This document shows positions 30,862 to 37,867 of a DNA stretch of 47,076 nt, one piece after another; position 1 is the first letter of the stretch, and every line of letters begins with the position of its first letter. Both the position numbers and the translations under genes were made by a program. The notes beneath the pieces are model-generated. The model ran no database searches. It saw nothing but the letters and a program-made list of their open reading frames with translations, and was not told the origin of the DNA. The DNA comes from Lachnospiraceae bacterium UBA7093 (GTDB lineage Bacteria; Bacillota; Clostridia; Lachnospirales; Lachnospiraceae): the NCBI GenBank assembly GCA_002492465.1, contig DKYT01000065.1:2845-49920 (forward strand), in the 5' to 3' direction.

Positions 30862-31602
30862 TCACGTATAACTTAAATGTTCATAAGTATATCCCCACTC
30901 ATAGGTCATAAGCAGCACACTGTCGGCAGCGTTTCCCAGAAGGGCATAATCCATACCTCCATAGAGCAGTCCGCTCTGGTTATCGGAGGTTTTGGGGGCA
31001 AGCGCCACAGACACAGGATATCCGTATGGAGAAAGAAAGTCTCTGGTTTGCGCTACAAATTCGGCAAAAGGCACACGGTCGTCGGAAAGGATATATTCAA
31101 AATCAATGTCAACTCCCTGGAATCCCTTTTCTGTAAGAACCCTTAAGAGGTTGGAAAGAAGGTTGGATTTAACTGCCTCATCGTTTACCAGAGAGGAAAT
31201 CAGCATATTGTTGAAATTACCGTCGGGACCTAAAGGGGTCAGAGTGAGAATGGGACGGACGCCATTTTCAAGCGCCCTCTGAATCATAAATGTATCGTCT
31301 GTTCTTGGCGGCACCAGTTCTCCTTCTGTAGTGAAGCCATAAGAAAAGACAGACAGTGACGAGAGGAAGGGCAAAGTCTCGTCCAGTACCTCCTGATTGA
31401 TATAGGGATACGCGTATCCGTTTACATAGGCGGAATAGGAGGGTGCAGGCGTATTTCCCGTTGCTATGAGAAGCGCCTGACCTATCGCCAGGGGATAAGG
31501 ATAGACCAGCTGGTTATCAAAAATAACAGAGGATACCGGAACTCCATAACCCTGGGCAATGGAATCGACAGTATCCCCTTCCTTTACTACATATATTTCC
31601 AT
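30862..31602 (-). CDS. LysM-GH18 spore-type hydrolase, 3'-truncated by the prophage
   Basis: A 246-residue N-terminal part of a YaaH/SleL-type protein. The LysM repeat is at residues 1-47 (IYVVKEGDTVDSIAQGYGVPVSSV). The GH18 domain begins near 56 and carries the catalytic motif GVDIDFE at 163-169, with Glu169 the proton donor. It breaks after LLMTYEWGYTY, a segment followed in relatives by GPP and about 150 to 180 more residues; here it continues EHLSYT and stops. The loss matches integration of the prophage. Family members are often spore coat or cortex enzymes acting in germination. Confidence 0.87.
   Translation of the reverse strand: MEIYVVKEGDTVDSIAQGYGVPVSSVIFDNQLVYPYPLAIGQALLIATGNTPAPSYSAYVNGYAYPYINQEVLDETLPFLSSLSVFSYGFTTEGELVPPRTDDTFMIQRALENGVRPILTLTPLGPDGNFNNMLISSLVNDEAVKSNLLSNLLRVLTEKGFQGVDIDFEYILSDDRVPFAEFVAQTRDFLSPYGYPVSVALAPKTSDNQSGLLYGGMDYALLGNAADSVLLMTYEWGYTYEHLSYT
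30875..30905. other. Candidate attR (prophage-chromosome junction)
   Basis: The GH18 gene keeps family similarity up to about 30,882 (codon TAT of TYEWGYTY) and loses it beyond. The attachment core should therefore lie around ATAAGTATATCCCC (30,884-30,897) and its flanks. The left partner, attL, would be at the other end of the prophage, outside the window, with the rest of the GH18 gene next to it. Confidence 0.6.
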
Positions 31603-31645
31603 AAATATTCCTGCCGCATTTTTTGATTAATATATGCGAAGAATA

Positions 31646-31789
31646 CTATTTGGTGATAGGTATTCCAAGATGTACCCTGCGGTAAATCTTCCATACGATG
31701 ACAGCGGGAAGAGAAAAAACGAGATACAAAGTGGAAAGAAGACCTGCAGCTCCGCCTACTATGGCGACAAGCAAAAGACCGATATTCAT
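31646..31789 (-). CDS. 47-residue membrane protein upstream of the GH18 gene
   Basis: A minus-strand frame from ATG 31789 to TAG 31646 gives 47 residues. The long hydrophobic stretch (NIGLLLVAIVGGAAGLLSTLYLVFSLPAVIVW) is followed by a basic tail KIYRRVHLGIPITK. GGAGG at 31807-31803 is 13 bases before the ATG, slightly distant. It lies 43 bp before the GH18 start on the same strand, so they probably form an operon. I do not recognise the family. Confidence 0.6.
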   Translation of the reverse strand: MNIGLLLVAIVGGAAGLLSTLYLVFSLPAVIVWKIYRRVHLGIPITK

Positions 31790-31872
31790 AATTGTGTTGG
31801 CACCTCCTGTGGATTGTTGTCCTGCCTATCTTATCAGAATCTTAGTTTCATATGAAGGGACGGAGAGGATTC

Positions 31873-31911
31873 TTAACGACAGTTTAACAAGATCTTAACG
31901 ACTTCTTTACA
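31873..31911 (+). promoter_or_regulatory. Four phased TTAACR repeats (PhoP/PhoB-box-like)
   Basis: TTAACG (31873), TTAACA (31884), TTAACG (31895) and TTTACA (31906) start exactly 11 bp apart. PhoP boxes in Bacillus are TTAACA-like hexamers repeated at 11-bp intervals. OmpR-family dimers bind such direct repeats on one DNA face. The array lies about 100 bp upstream of the 47-residue gene on the minus strand and 140 bp before the pyrophosphorylase gene on the plus strand, so either direction could be controlled. Confidence 0.65.
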
Positions 31912-31948
31912 TGGTTGTTTTAGTCAGACGGTTAGTGGGCGGAAATGG

Positions 31949-31977
31949 TTGCGCATTGAGCCGGGAATCTTTATAAT
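31949..31977 (+). promoter_or_regulatory. Promoter of the UDP-sugar pyrophosphorylase gene
   Basis: TTGCGC (31949-31954), a 17-bp spacer and a consensus TATAAT (31972-31977). It lies 74 bp before the start codon at 32051. Confidence 0.65.
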
Positions 31978-32050
31978 GATATATAACAGTCCACAGGCAG
32001 GAGGCTGGCTGTGGCATCATATTCTTTGGAAAGAGACAGAGGGTTGGATT

Positions 32051-33277
32051 ATGGATTATCAACAGGCAATGGAGAAACTGGCTGCCGCAGGGCAGGAACA
32101 TGTAATGCAGTACTACGAGGAATTGACACAAGAGCAGAAGGAACTTTTACTGACTCAGATTGAGTCTACGGATTTTGGGGTGTTGTCCTCTTTAGAGGAT
32201 AAGAAGGGGGAAAACGTCAGGGGAAAGATTACCCCTTTGGCTGCTATGCAGTTGTCCCAGATTCGGGAGAAGGAAGGGGAGTTCAGGGCGATCGGTCTTG
32301 AGGCGGTTAAAAAAGGAAAGGTAGGGGCGGTGCTTCTTGCCGGAGGCATGGGAACCAGACTGGGGTCAGATGATCCTAAAGGGATGTATAACATCGGGCT
32401 TACCAGAGAGGTCTACATTTTCCAGCGCCTGATCGAAAATCTGCTGGAGGTGGTGAAGGAAGCCGGGGCGTGGGTTCCTCTTTATGTGATGACCAGCGAT
32501 AAAAATCACGAGGCGACGGTAAGGTTTTTAACGGAGCATGAATTCTTTGGATATCAAAAGGAGTATGTGACCTTTTTCATGCAGGAGATGGCGCCGGCGT
32601 GCGACTACCAGGGAAAGGTTTATATGGAAGAAAAATGGAAGATTTCAACCTCGCCCAATGGAAACGGCGGCTGGTATTCTTCCATGTATAAGTGGGGTGT
32701 TGCCCAGAAGGCAATGGAGGACGGCGTGGAATGGCTGAACGTTTTTGCCGTGGATAACGTGCTTCAGAGAATTGCAGATCCTTGCTTTGTGGGGGCTGTG
32801 ATCGCCAACCAGTGCGCAGTGGGGGCAAAGGTAGTGCGTAAGTGCGCCCCGGATGAAAAGATCGGGGTAATGTGCTCAGAGGACGGCAGACCTTCTATCG
32901 TAGAATACTATGAGTTGACGGAAGAGCTGATGAACGCCAAGGATGAAAACGGCGATCCCGCATACTACTTCGGCGTAATCCTGAATTATTTATTTAAGAT
33001 TGAGGATCTGGAAAAGATTCGTGAAAAAAATCTGCCTCTGCACATTGTGGAGAAGAAGATTCCTCATCTGGATGAACAGGGACAGAAGGTAAAGCCCCAA
33101 TCTCCCAACGGTTATAAATTTGAACAGCTGGTTCTTGACATGATCCATGAGCTGGACAGCTGCCTTCCTTTTGAAGTGGAGAGAAACAGGGAATTTGCGC
33201 CTATTAAAAACGCAACGGGTATTGATTCCGTGGAAAGCGCCAGGGCGCTTTGCAGGGAAAATGGAATAGAGCTGTAA
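32051..33277 (+). CDS. UDPGP-type UDP-sugar pyrophosphorylase
   Basis: A 408-residue enzyme that joins UTP and a sugar 1-phosphate. The nucleotide motif LLAGGMGTRLGSDDPKG is at about 95-111. Other family features are PLYVMTSDKNHEATV near 148, GNGGWYSSMYKWG near 205 and VFAVDNVLQ near 232, then SPNGYKFEQLVLDMIH near 356. Members use glucose- or N-acetylhexosamine 1-phosphate; which one cannot be told here. The frame is open from TTG 31949, but ATG 32051 follows GAGGG and a promoter, so I start it there. It likely feeds the galE product downstream. Confidence 0.88.
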   Translation: MDYQQAMEKLAAAGQEHVMQYYEELTQEQKELLLTQIESTDFGVLSSLEDKKGENVRGKITPLAAMQLSQIREKEGEFRAIGLEAVKKGKVGAVLLAGGMGTRLGSDDPKGMYNIGLTREVYIFQRLIENLLEVVKEAGAWVPLYVMTSDKNHEATVRFLTEHEFFGYQKEYVTFFMQEMAPACDYQGKVYMEEKWKISTSPNGNGGWYSSMYKWGVAQKAMEDGVEWLNVFAVDNVLQRIADPCFVGAVIANQCAVGAKVVRKCAPDEKIGVMCSEDGRPSIVEYYELTEELMNAKDENGDPAYYFGVILNYLFKIEDLEKIREKNLPLHIVEKKIPHLDEQGQKVKPQSPNGYKFEQLVLDMIHELDSCLPFEVERNREFAPIKNATGIDSVESARALCRENGIEL

Positions 33278-33316
33278 CGATTTAACATTTTAACAGGTTT
33301 GAGCAACATTATTATC

Positions 33317-33346
33317 TTGCGGGAACTGTATCATACCGGATAAAAT
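33317..33346 (+). promoter_or_regulatory. Candidate galE promoter
   Basis: TTGCGG (33317-33322), an 18-bp spacer and TAAAAT (33341-33346), about 50 bp before the galE start. Both elements match the consensus in four or five positions. Confidence 0.4.
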
Positions 33347-33397
33347 GAGTATAGGTTGAAACAATAAAACAAGTGAAGATGATAAGGAGGCAGCAAA

Positions 33398-34414
33398 ATG
33401 GCAATTCTGGTTACAGGCGGCGCCGGATATATAGGCAGCCATACAGTGGTGGAGTTACAAAATGCAGGGTACGATGTGGTGGTTGTGGACAACTTAAGTA
33501 ATTCCAGTGAAAAAAGTTTACAGAGAGTAGAAAAGATCACCGGAAAACCAGTTACCTTTTATAAGGCGGATATTCTTGACAGAGACGCGTTAAACAGTAT
33601 ATTCCAGAAGGAGAGCATCGATTCCTGTATTCATTTTGCAGGTCTGAAGGCGGTAGGGGAATCGGTACAAAAGCCCTGGGAGTATTATGAGAATAACATT
33701 GCGGGAACCCTGGTTCTGGTAGATGTGATGAGGCAGCATGGCGTGAAAAATATCATCTTTTCCTCATCAGCTACCGTTTACGGCGATCCGGCGATCATCC
33801 CCATCACTGAGGAATGCCCCAAGGGACAGTGCACCAATCCCTATGGCTGGACGAAGTCAATGCTGGAACAGATTCTGTCGGATATGCAGAAAGCAGATCC
33901 GGAATGGAATGTGATACTGCTTCGCTATTTCAATCCCATCGGGGCGCATAAGAGCGGCACCATAGGAGAAAATCCCAACGGTATTCCCAACAACTTGATG
34001 CCCTATATTACCCAGGTTGCCGTAGGAAAACTGAAAGAACTGGGGGTATTTGGAAACGATTATGACACGCCTGACGGAACTGGCGTAAGGGATTATATCC
34101 ATGTAGTGGATCTTGCCGCAGGACATGTGAAAGCGCTGAAGAAGATCGAAGAAAAGGCAGGGCTTTGCGTTTATAACCTGGGAACCGGCGTGGGCTACAG
34201 CGTTCTTGACATCGTAAAGAACTTTGAGGAAGCAACCGGCGTGAAGATTCCCTATGTGATTAAAGACCGGCGTCCGGGGGATATTGCAACCTGCTATTCC
34301 GACGCCGCAAAGGCAAAACGAGAGCTGGGCTGGGAAGCGCAGTACGGTATCAAGGATATGTGTGCAGATTCCTGGAGATGGCAGAGCAATAACCCTAATG
34401 GTTATGAAGAATAA
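33398..34414 (+). CDS. galE: UDP-glucose 4-epimerase
   Basis: A 338-residue short-chain dehydrogenase-type epimerase that interconverts UDP-glucose and UDP-galactose in the Leloir pathway and in surface sugar synthesis. The NAD-binding motif GGAGYIGSH is at 7-15, Ser124 in FSSSATVYG and the Tyr149-Lys153 pair in NPYGWTKSM form the active site. RYFNPIGAH and RPGDIATCYSDAAKA are further family signatures. AAGGAGG lies before the ATG. It follows the pyrophosphorylase, which supplies a UDP-sugar. Confidence 0.95.
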   Translation: MAILVTGGAGYIGSHTVVELQNAGYDVVVVDNLSNSSEKSLQRVEKITGKPVTFYKADILDRDALNSIFQKESIDSCIHFAGLKAVGESVQKPWEYYENNIAGTLVLVDVMRQHGVKNIIFSSSATVYGDPAIIPITEECPKGQCTNPYGWTKSMLEQILSDMQKADPEWNVILLRYFNPIGAHKSGTIGENPNGIPNNLMPYITQVAVGKLKELGVFGNDYDTPDGTGVRDYIHVVDLAAGHVKALKKIEEKAGLCVYNLGTGVGYSVLDIVKNFEEATGVKIPYVIKDRRPGDIATCYSDAAKAKRELGWEAQYGIKDMCADSWRWQSNNPNGYEE

Positions 34415-34464
34415 AGGATGGTAACGAACGCCGCCGCGCATTGTGAGCCGGCTTATCTAAAAAA

Positions 34465-34512
34465 GGATGTATTCCCCTCTGTAAGGCGCAAGCCTGGGGA
34501 GTACATCCTCTT
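34465..34512. terminator. Bidirectional terminator between galE and the hemolysin III gene
   Basis: GGATGTATTCCCC (34465-34477) pairs with GGGGAGTACATCC (34496-34508), with one G-U pair, and an inner AGGCGCAAGCCT hairpin. A TCTTTT run follows on the plus strand and an A run precedes it, so it can end both galE and the convergent gene. Confidence 0.8.
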
Positions 34513-34525
34513 TTGATAAAAAGGG

Positions 34526-35176
34526 TTATGCTACATATAAAAACATGAAGATAAAGTGGCAGATACTTCCGCCCATGACAAACAAATGGAAAATTTCATG
34601 GGAACCGAAAAATTTATGCTTTCCGTTGAAAACAGGAAGCTTAAGGGCGTAGATTACACCGCCGATGGTGTAGATAATCCCCCCTGCCAAAAGCCAGCCG
34701 AACGCCGCGTGGGGAAGTACGTTCCACAGGGGACCGAATACGGCGAGACAGACCCAGCCCATGGCGATATAGATAACCGAAGAAAACCATTTGGGACAGG
34801 TAATCCAGCAAGCCTTCAAAATCATGCCGAAAAGAGCGATTCCCCATACCACGGCAAACAGGGTATACCCCAGATGACCGCCTAAAACGATCAGGCATAC
34901 CGGTGTGTAGGAACCGGCAATCAGCACGAAAATCATCATATGGTCAAGCTTCCGGAAAAGCTGGAGCACCTTTCCTCCGATATTCAGCGAGTGATAAGCA
35001 GCGCTGGCGCCGTAGAGCAGGATCATACTGACACAAAAAATACTGAGCGCTAATAAAGCGCTGTGCCCGGAAAAAAGAGCTGCCTTTATCAGAAGCGGGA
35101 CTGCGGCGAAAACTGCCATCATCATACCGATGAAGTGGGTAATAGCGCTTCCCGGTTCGCGTATTGTAATTTGCAT
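34526..35176 (-). CDS. Hemolysin III family/TrhA-like membrane protein
   Basis: A 216-residue protein with seven predicted hydrophobic segments. The PAQR family residues are present: SAITHFIGMMMAVFAAVPLL, the SAAYHSLNIGG His, and the C-terminal GSHEIFHLFVMGGSICHF with several His residues that bind zinc in relatives. Members are linked to membrane lipid and energy homeostasis; haemolytic activity is not implied. AAGGAGG lies before the ATG at 35176. Convergent to galE. Confidence 0.88.
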   Translation of the reverse strand: MQITIREPGSAITHFIGMMMAVFAAVPLLIKAALFSGHSALLALSIFCVSMILLYGASAAYHSLNIGGKVLQLFRKLDHMMIFVLIAGSYTPVCLIVLGGHLGYTLFAVVWGIALFGMILKACWITCPKWFSSVIYIAMGWVCLAVFGPLWNVLPHAAFGWLLAGGIIYTIGGVIYALKLPVFNGKHKFFGSHEIFHLFVMGGSICHFIFMFLYVA

Positions 35177-35211
35177 TGTAGGACCTCCTTTTACACCTAA
35201 AACACAACAAG

Positions 35212-35226
35212 TAGTTTTGAAAACTA
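35212..35226. promoter_or_regulatory. Palindromic operator candidate in the hemolysin III leader
   Basis: TAGTTTTGAAAACTA is a perfect palindrome around one central base. It lies just downstream of the minus-strand promoter (35243-35271), between the likely transcription start and the start codon, where a repressor would block transcription. Confidence 0.4.
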
Positions 35227-35242
35227 TGTTTAATATATGGTA

Positions 35243-35271
35243 ATACTACTACATATAATATCTCATGTCAA
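35243..35271 (-). promoter_or_regulatory. Promoter of the hemolysin III gene
   Basis: On the minus strand TTGACA (35271-35266), a 17-bp spacer and TAGTAT (35248-35243). A consensus -35 and a four-of-six -10 element. Confidence 0.6.
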
Positions 35272-35283
35272 TCAAAATTATGC

Positions 35284-35325
35284 AAAAAAATGCCCAGACC
35301 CTTTCATAAACCGGCGGTCTGAGCA
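35284..35325 (-). terminator. Terminator of the 88-residue gene
   Basis: Read on the minus strand, TGCTCAGACC (35325-35316) pairs with GGTCTGGGCA (35300-35291), with one T-G pair, followed by seven Ts (35290-35284). Confidence 0.75.
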
Positions 35326-35339
35326 TATATATAAACGAA

Positions 35340-35606
35340 TCAGTCTTCTTCTATAACATGAATTTCAAGATAATCAAAGTCTATTCCCTCCACAAAATGA
35401 TCCTGTGTAAATCGAACCTTATCATGGCGCTTAAACTCCTGAATCGTAGCATCCAGCCAGATCGGCTTGCCTAAGTCGAAAGCATAACAGACCTGGTCAA
35501 TTGCATGGAATACTTTGTGCGTGCGGGTATCGGCACTGTCATCACAGATGACGATATCCTTTAGCATACGATTGTCCTTGAAAATTTTTGCCCACAAACG
35601 AAACAT
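35340..35606 (-). CDS. Hypothetical protein
   Basis: An 88-residue protein starting MFRLWAKIFKDNRMLKDIVICDD. It has strand-helix alternation, with IDQVCYAFDLGKPIWLDATIQEF and a C-terminal HFVEGIDFDYLEIHVIEED. Similar small proteins occur in Clostridia genomes; I assign no function. The frame runs from TTG 35618, but GGAG at 35615-35612 fits ATG 35606. It has its own terminator. Confidence 0.75.
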   Translation of the reverse strand: MFRLWAKIFKDNRMLKDIVICDDSADTRTHKVFHAIDQVCYAFDLGKPIWLDATIQEFKRHDKVRFTQDHFVEGIDFDYLEIHVIEED

Positions 35607-35718
35607 GATCTTCTCCAAATTTTACGTCACTTTTTCTGTTTATTATAGCAGAGGGGGAAAAACTTCTCAACCTCATGAAAATAGACAATAAAAATTAAAA
35701 AAATATAAAAAACTTGTG

Positions 35719-35754
35719 AATAATGTACATTATTTGGTAAAAGTATGGTACAAT
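35719..35754 (+). promoter_or_regulatory. Palindrome and extended -10 promoter of the alarmone synthetase gene
   Basis: AATAATGTACATTATT (35719-35734) is a perfect 16-bp palindrome. It overlaps the place of the -35 region of an extended -10 element TGGTACAAT (35746-35754). The palindrome may be an operator whose bound regulator replaces or blocks -35 contact. Confidence 0.5.
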
Positions 35755-35833
35755 AGTCATAGGCTGTAGGGGGAGGTGGACTGAGCATCAAGAATCAGCT
35801 AAAGAAGGAATACATAAGTAAGGCGGTAACAAA

Positions 35834-36475
35834 ATGGAATTAAGAGCAGGGCGGGACAGCGATATCGACAGCTGGAAGGAAGTTATTTTAATTTATAGTT
35901 CTGCACTGAAGCAGATTTCAACGAAACTGGAAATATTAAACGATGAATTCCAGCATGTACATAGATACAACCCCATTGAGCATATCAAATCCAGGCTCAA
36001 AACATCCGAAAGCATTGTCAAGAAATTGAAAAAGCACGGGTATGAATCCACCATTCAGAACATGGTGGATCATGTAAACGATATTGCAGGCATTCGCGTA
36101 ATTTGTTCTTTTACATCGGACATTTACAGGATTGCAGACATGATCAGCAACCAGAGTGATATTAATGTGATTTCCGTAAAGGACTATATCGTAAATCCTA
36201 AAAGCAGCGGTTATAAGAGCTATCATATGCTGGTTACGGTGCCGGTAAATCTTTCCGACAGGATTGTGGATACCAAGGTGGAAATCCAGATCCGTACAGT
36301 TGCTATGGATTTCTGGGCAAGCCTGGAGCATAAGATCCATTACAAATTTGAAGGGAATGCGCCGGAGCATATCAAAAATGAGCTGGTAGACTGTGCAAGG
36401 ATGGTATCCGAGTTGGATGCCAAAATGCTGTCTCTGAACGAAGAAGTGCTGAGTATCAGCCAAAAAGCAAGATAA
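35834..36475 (+). CDS. Small alarmone synthetase (RelA/SpoT domain, GTP pyrophosphokinase)
   Basis: A 213-residue single-domain (p)ppGpp synthetase of the RelQ/YjbM type, which transfers pyrophosphate from ATP to GDP or GTP. Motifs: YNPIEHIKSRLKTSESIVKKL, DIAGIRVICSFTSDIYRIAD, VNPKSSGYKSYHMLV and VEIQIRTVAMDFWASLEHKIHYK. There is no hydrolase, TGS or ACT domain, so it is not a long Rel protein. It is monocistronic, with a strong terminator, and probably controlled through the palindrome upstream. Confidence 0.92.
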   Translation: MELRAGRDSDIDSWKEVILIYSSALKQISTKLEILNDEFQHVHRYNPIEHIKSRLKTSESIVKKLKKHGYESTIQNMVDHVNDIAGIRVICSFTSDIYRIADMISNQSDINVISVKDYIVNPKSSGYKSYHMLVTVPVNLSDRIVDTKVEIQIRTVAMDFWASLEHKIHYKFEGNAPEHIKNELVDCARMVSELDAKMLSLNEEVLSISQKAR

Positions 36476-36492
36476 GGAAATACAAACCTACA

Positions 36493-36537
36493 GGAAGATG
36501 CGGTTTTGAGGGGAACAAAACCGCATCTTCCTTTTTT
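36493..36537 (+). terminator. Terminator of the alarmone synthetase gene
   Basis: GGAAGATGCGGTTTT (36493-36507) pairs perfectly with AAAACCGCATCTTCC (36517-36531), a 15-bp stem, followed by six Ts. One of the strongest terminators in the window. Confidence 0.9.
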
Positions 36538-36539
36538 GT

Positions 36540-37095
36540 CCAATAAGCTCTGGCTCGCAAAGCGTGCCGGCGTTTGGTGCCGATTATCCCTGCTGATGCG
36601 AACCAAAATTCCGATAACAAACAAGGTAATTAATTGACTATAAAGATGATTTGCTTTACACTTAAAAGGGAAGATGGGTTTTGGAAAAAGATCGTCTAGT
36701 GGAGGGCTTGTTTTGGGTTCAGGAAGGCATGTCCATATAAGAAGAGACAATGGCATGGCATTATACAGTGAATGGTTGAAATGAATTTAACATATAAAAT
36801 AGAAAGGTATTTTTCAACAAAAATGAGGAGTGCCCAGATACATTTCTGCACCTGGGCTATTATGAAAAAATTATCTATTTGCTTGTTGAAATTACTGTTT
36901 TGTCGTTCGTTTGATTTAAATATAATATACCTCATAATTATGAATAAAATATGAACACAGTGTGAAAATATCGTTAATTTTTACAATACATGAAAAAAAT
37001 GAGGTCAATAAATATGCAAATTGCACAAAAACGAAGGTTTATGTACCTTTTTAAGAAGAATTGCGGATTAAGGTGCAAGAGAAGGCAGGAGTTTA
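36540..37095. other. Gene-poor stretch of about 550 bp
   Basis: I see no convincing gene here. Several frames are open for 60 to 140 codons on both strands but lack ribosome binding sites. One minus-strand frame reads LITLFVIGILVRISRDNRHQTPARFASQ near 36,550-36,640, a hydrophobic stretch then a basic one, which could be a decayed membrane protein. A small hairpin GCCCAG/CTGGGC lies at 36,831-36,857 without a U run. Confidence 0.4.
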
Positions 37096-37124
37096 TTGTA
37101 AAAAAGGCGTAAAAGTGTTATGAT
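37096..37124 (+). promoter_or_regulatory. Promoter of the coiled-coil membrane protein gene
   Basis: TTGTAA (37096-37101), a 17-bp spacer and TATGAT (37119-37124), about 54 bp before the start codon. Confidence 0.6.
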
Positions 37125-37177
37125 AAAGCAATAAGTGTGCATCGGCACGGACTCAGTATACAACCGGAGGAAAGATA

Positions 37178-37828
37178 ATGGACAATTTTATGGATAAGGT
37201 TGCAGAGAAGCTGAACTCTCAGGAGATCATCAGGGCGAATGCGGCGGCGGATGCGGCGGCTCTCGAAAACCTGGAAAAGCAGCTGACACTGTTTAAGAAT
37301 CAGATGGAAAAATATGATGACTGTCTGCAGGAAATGCGCAGACTGAATTTGAAAAACATAGAGAGTGCCCAGGGCGTCCAGGAGCTTGCCGATAAGGCAA
37401 ATGAAAAGCTGGGAGAGACGGTAGGAAATATGGAAGCGGCATCCGTTTCCAGAATCAAGGAAACTTCAGATCTTTCCATTGCGGGGATCAACCAGACCCT
37501 GAATGAAAGTCTGGCAAAAATTGCCGAAATTAAAGAAAACTCCGATAATCTGGAGCAGGTTACCGAGAATATGGCGGAGCTGCAGACGAAAATTGAAGAG
37601 CGGTTTAAAACCATGGAGGACTTTCTCCATGTGGATAATGTGAAGGTTTATCGAAATGTGCAGGCGGCGATGATAGAGGAATTGGGAAAGCAGGAGGCAC
37701 AGCTGAAGGAAGAGCAGAATAAGCTTGCCAAGGGCAATAAGGCGATGCTGCCTTTTGTGATCGTTACTATGATTGTAACCATTACCAACCTGGCGGTTAC
37801 CATTGCCAGGATATTAGGCTTATTTTAG
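37178..37828 (+). CDS. Coiled-coil protein with C-terminal membrane anchor
   Basis: A 216-residue protein. Residues about 10-185 are almost entirely charged helix with heptad patterns (ENLEKQLTLFKNQMEKYDDCLQEMRRL, KLGETVGNMEAASVSRIKETSDLS). A single hydrophobic segment ends the protein (FVIVTMIVTITNLAVTIARILGLF), a tail anchor. I do not recognise a family; the layout resembles a chemoreceptor signalling rod without its sensor, but no conserved hairpin tip is visible. It lies before the flavin reductase with a short gap. Confidence 0.75.
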   Translation: MDNFMDKVAEKLNSQEIIRANAAADAAALENLEKQLTLFKNQMEKYDDCLQEMRRLNLKNIESAQGVQELADKANEKLGETVGNMEAASVSRIKETSDLSIAGINQTLNESLAKIAEIKENSDNLEQVTENMAELQTKIEERFKTMEDFLHVDNVKVYRNVQAAMIEELGKQEAQLKEEQNKLAKGNKAMLPFVIVTMIVTITNLAVTIARILGLF

Positions 37829-37867
37829 AAAGAATAGCGCAGAAAACGCTCCCACATGGAGGATAGG

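Larger units (their letters stand above)
1..30890. mobile_element. Prophage (right-hand part), lambda-like head and P2-like contractile tail
   Basis: A continuous plus-strand run of phage genes: small accessory genes, terminase, portal, protease, capsid, contractile tail, baseplate, fibres, holins and endolysin. The left end and integrase are outside the window. The right edge is placed near 30,880-30,890, where a chromosomal LysM-GH18 gene read on the minus strand loses similarity to its family. The combination of a GpA-type terminase and gpB/gpC/gpD/gpE-like head genes with a P2-like sheath, tube and baseplate is seen in many Firmicutes temperate myophages. All structural genes appear intact, so the element may be functional. 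Confidence 0.93.

Noticed and set aside
30862..31602. GH18 gene as a naturally short, complete enzyme
   Set aside because: It ends within the conserved barrel after TYEWGYTY, lacks the C-terminal third of the family, and the break coincides with the end of the prophage.
36340..36756. Minus-strand frame of 138 codons across the end of the alarmone synthetase gene
   Set aside because: More than half is antisense to a clear gene and a strong terminator; only the part outside is noted as a possible remnant.
36772..36954. 60-codon plus-strand frame in the gap
   Set aside because: No ribosome binding site, AT-rich, and no recognisable pattern.
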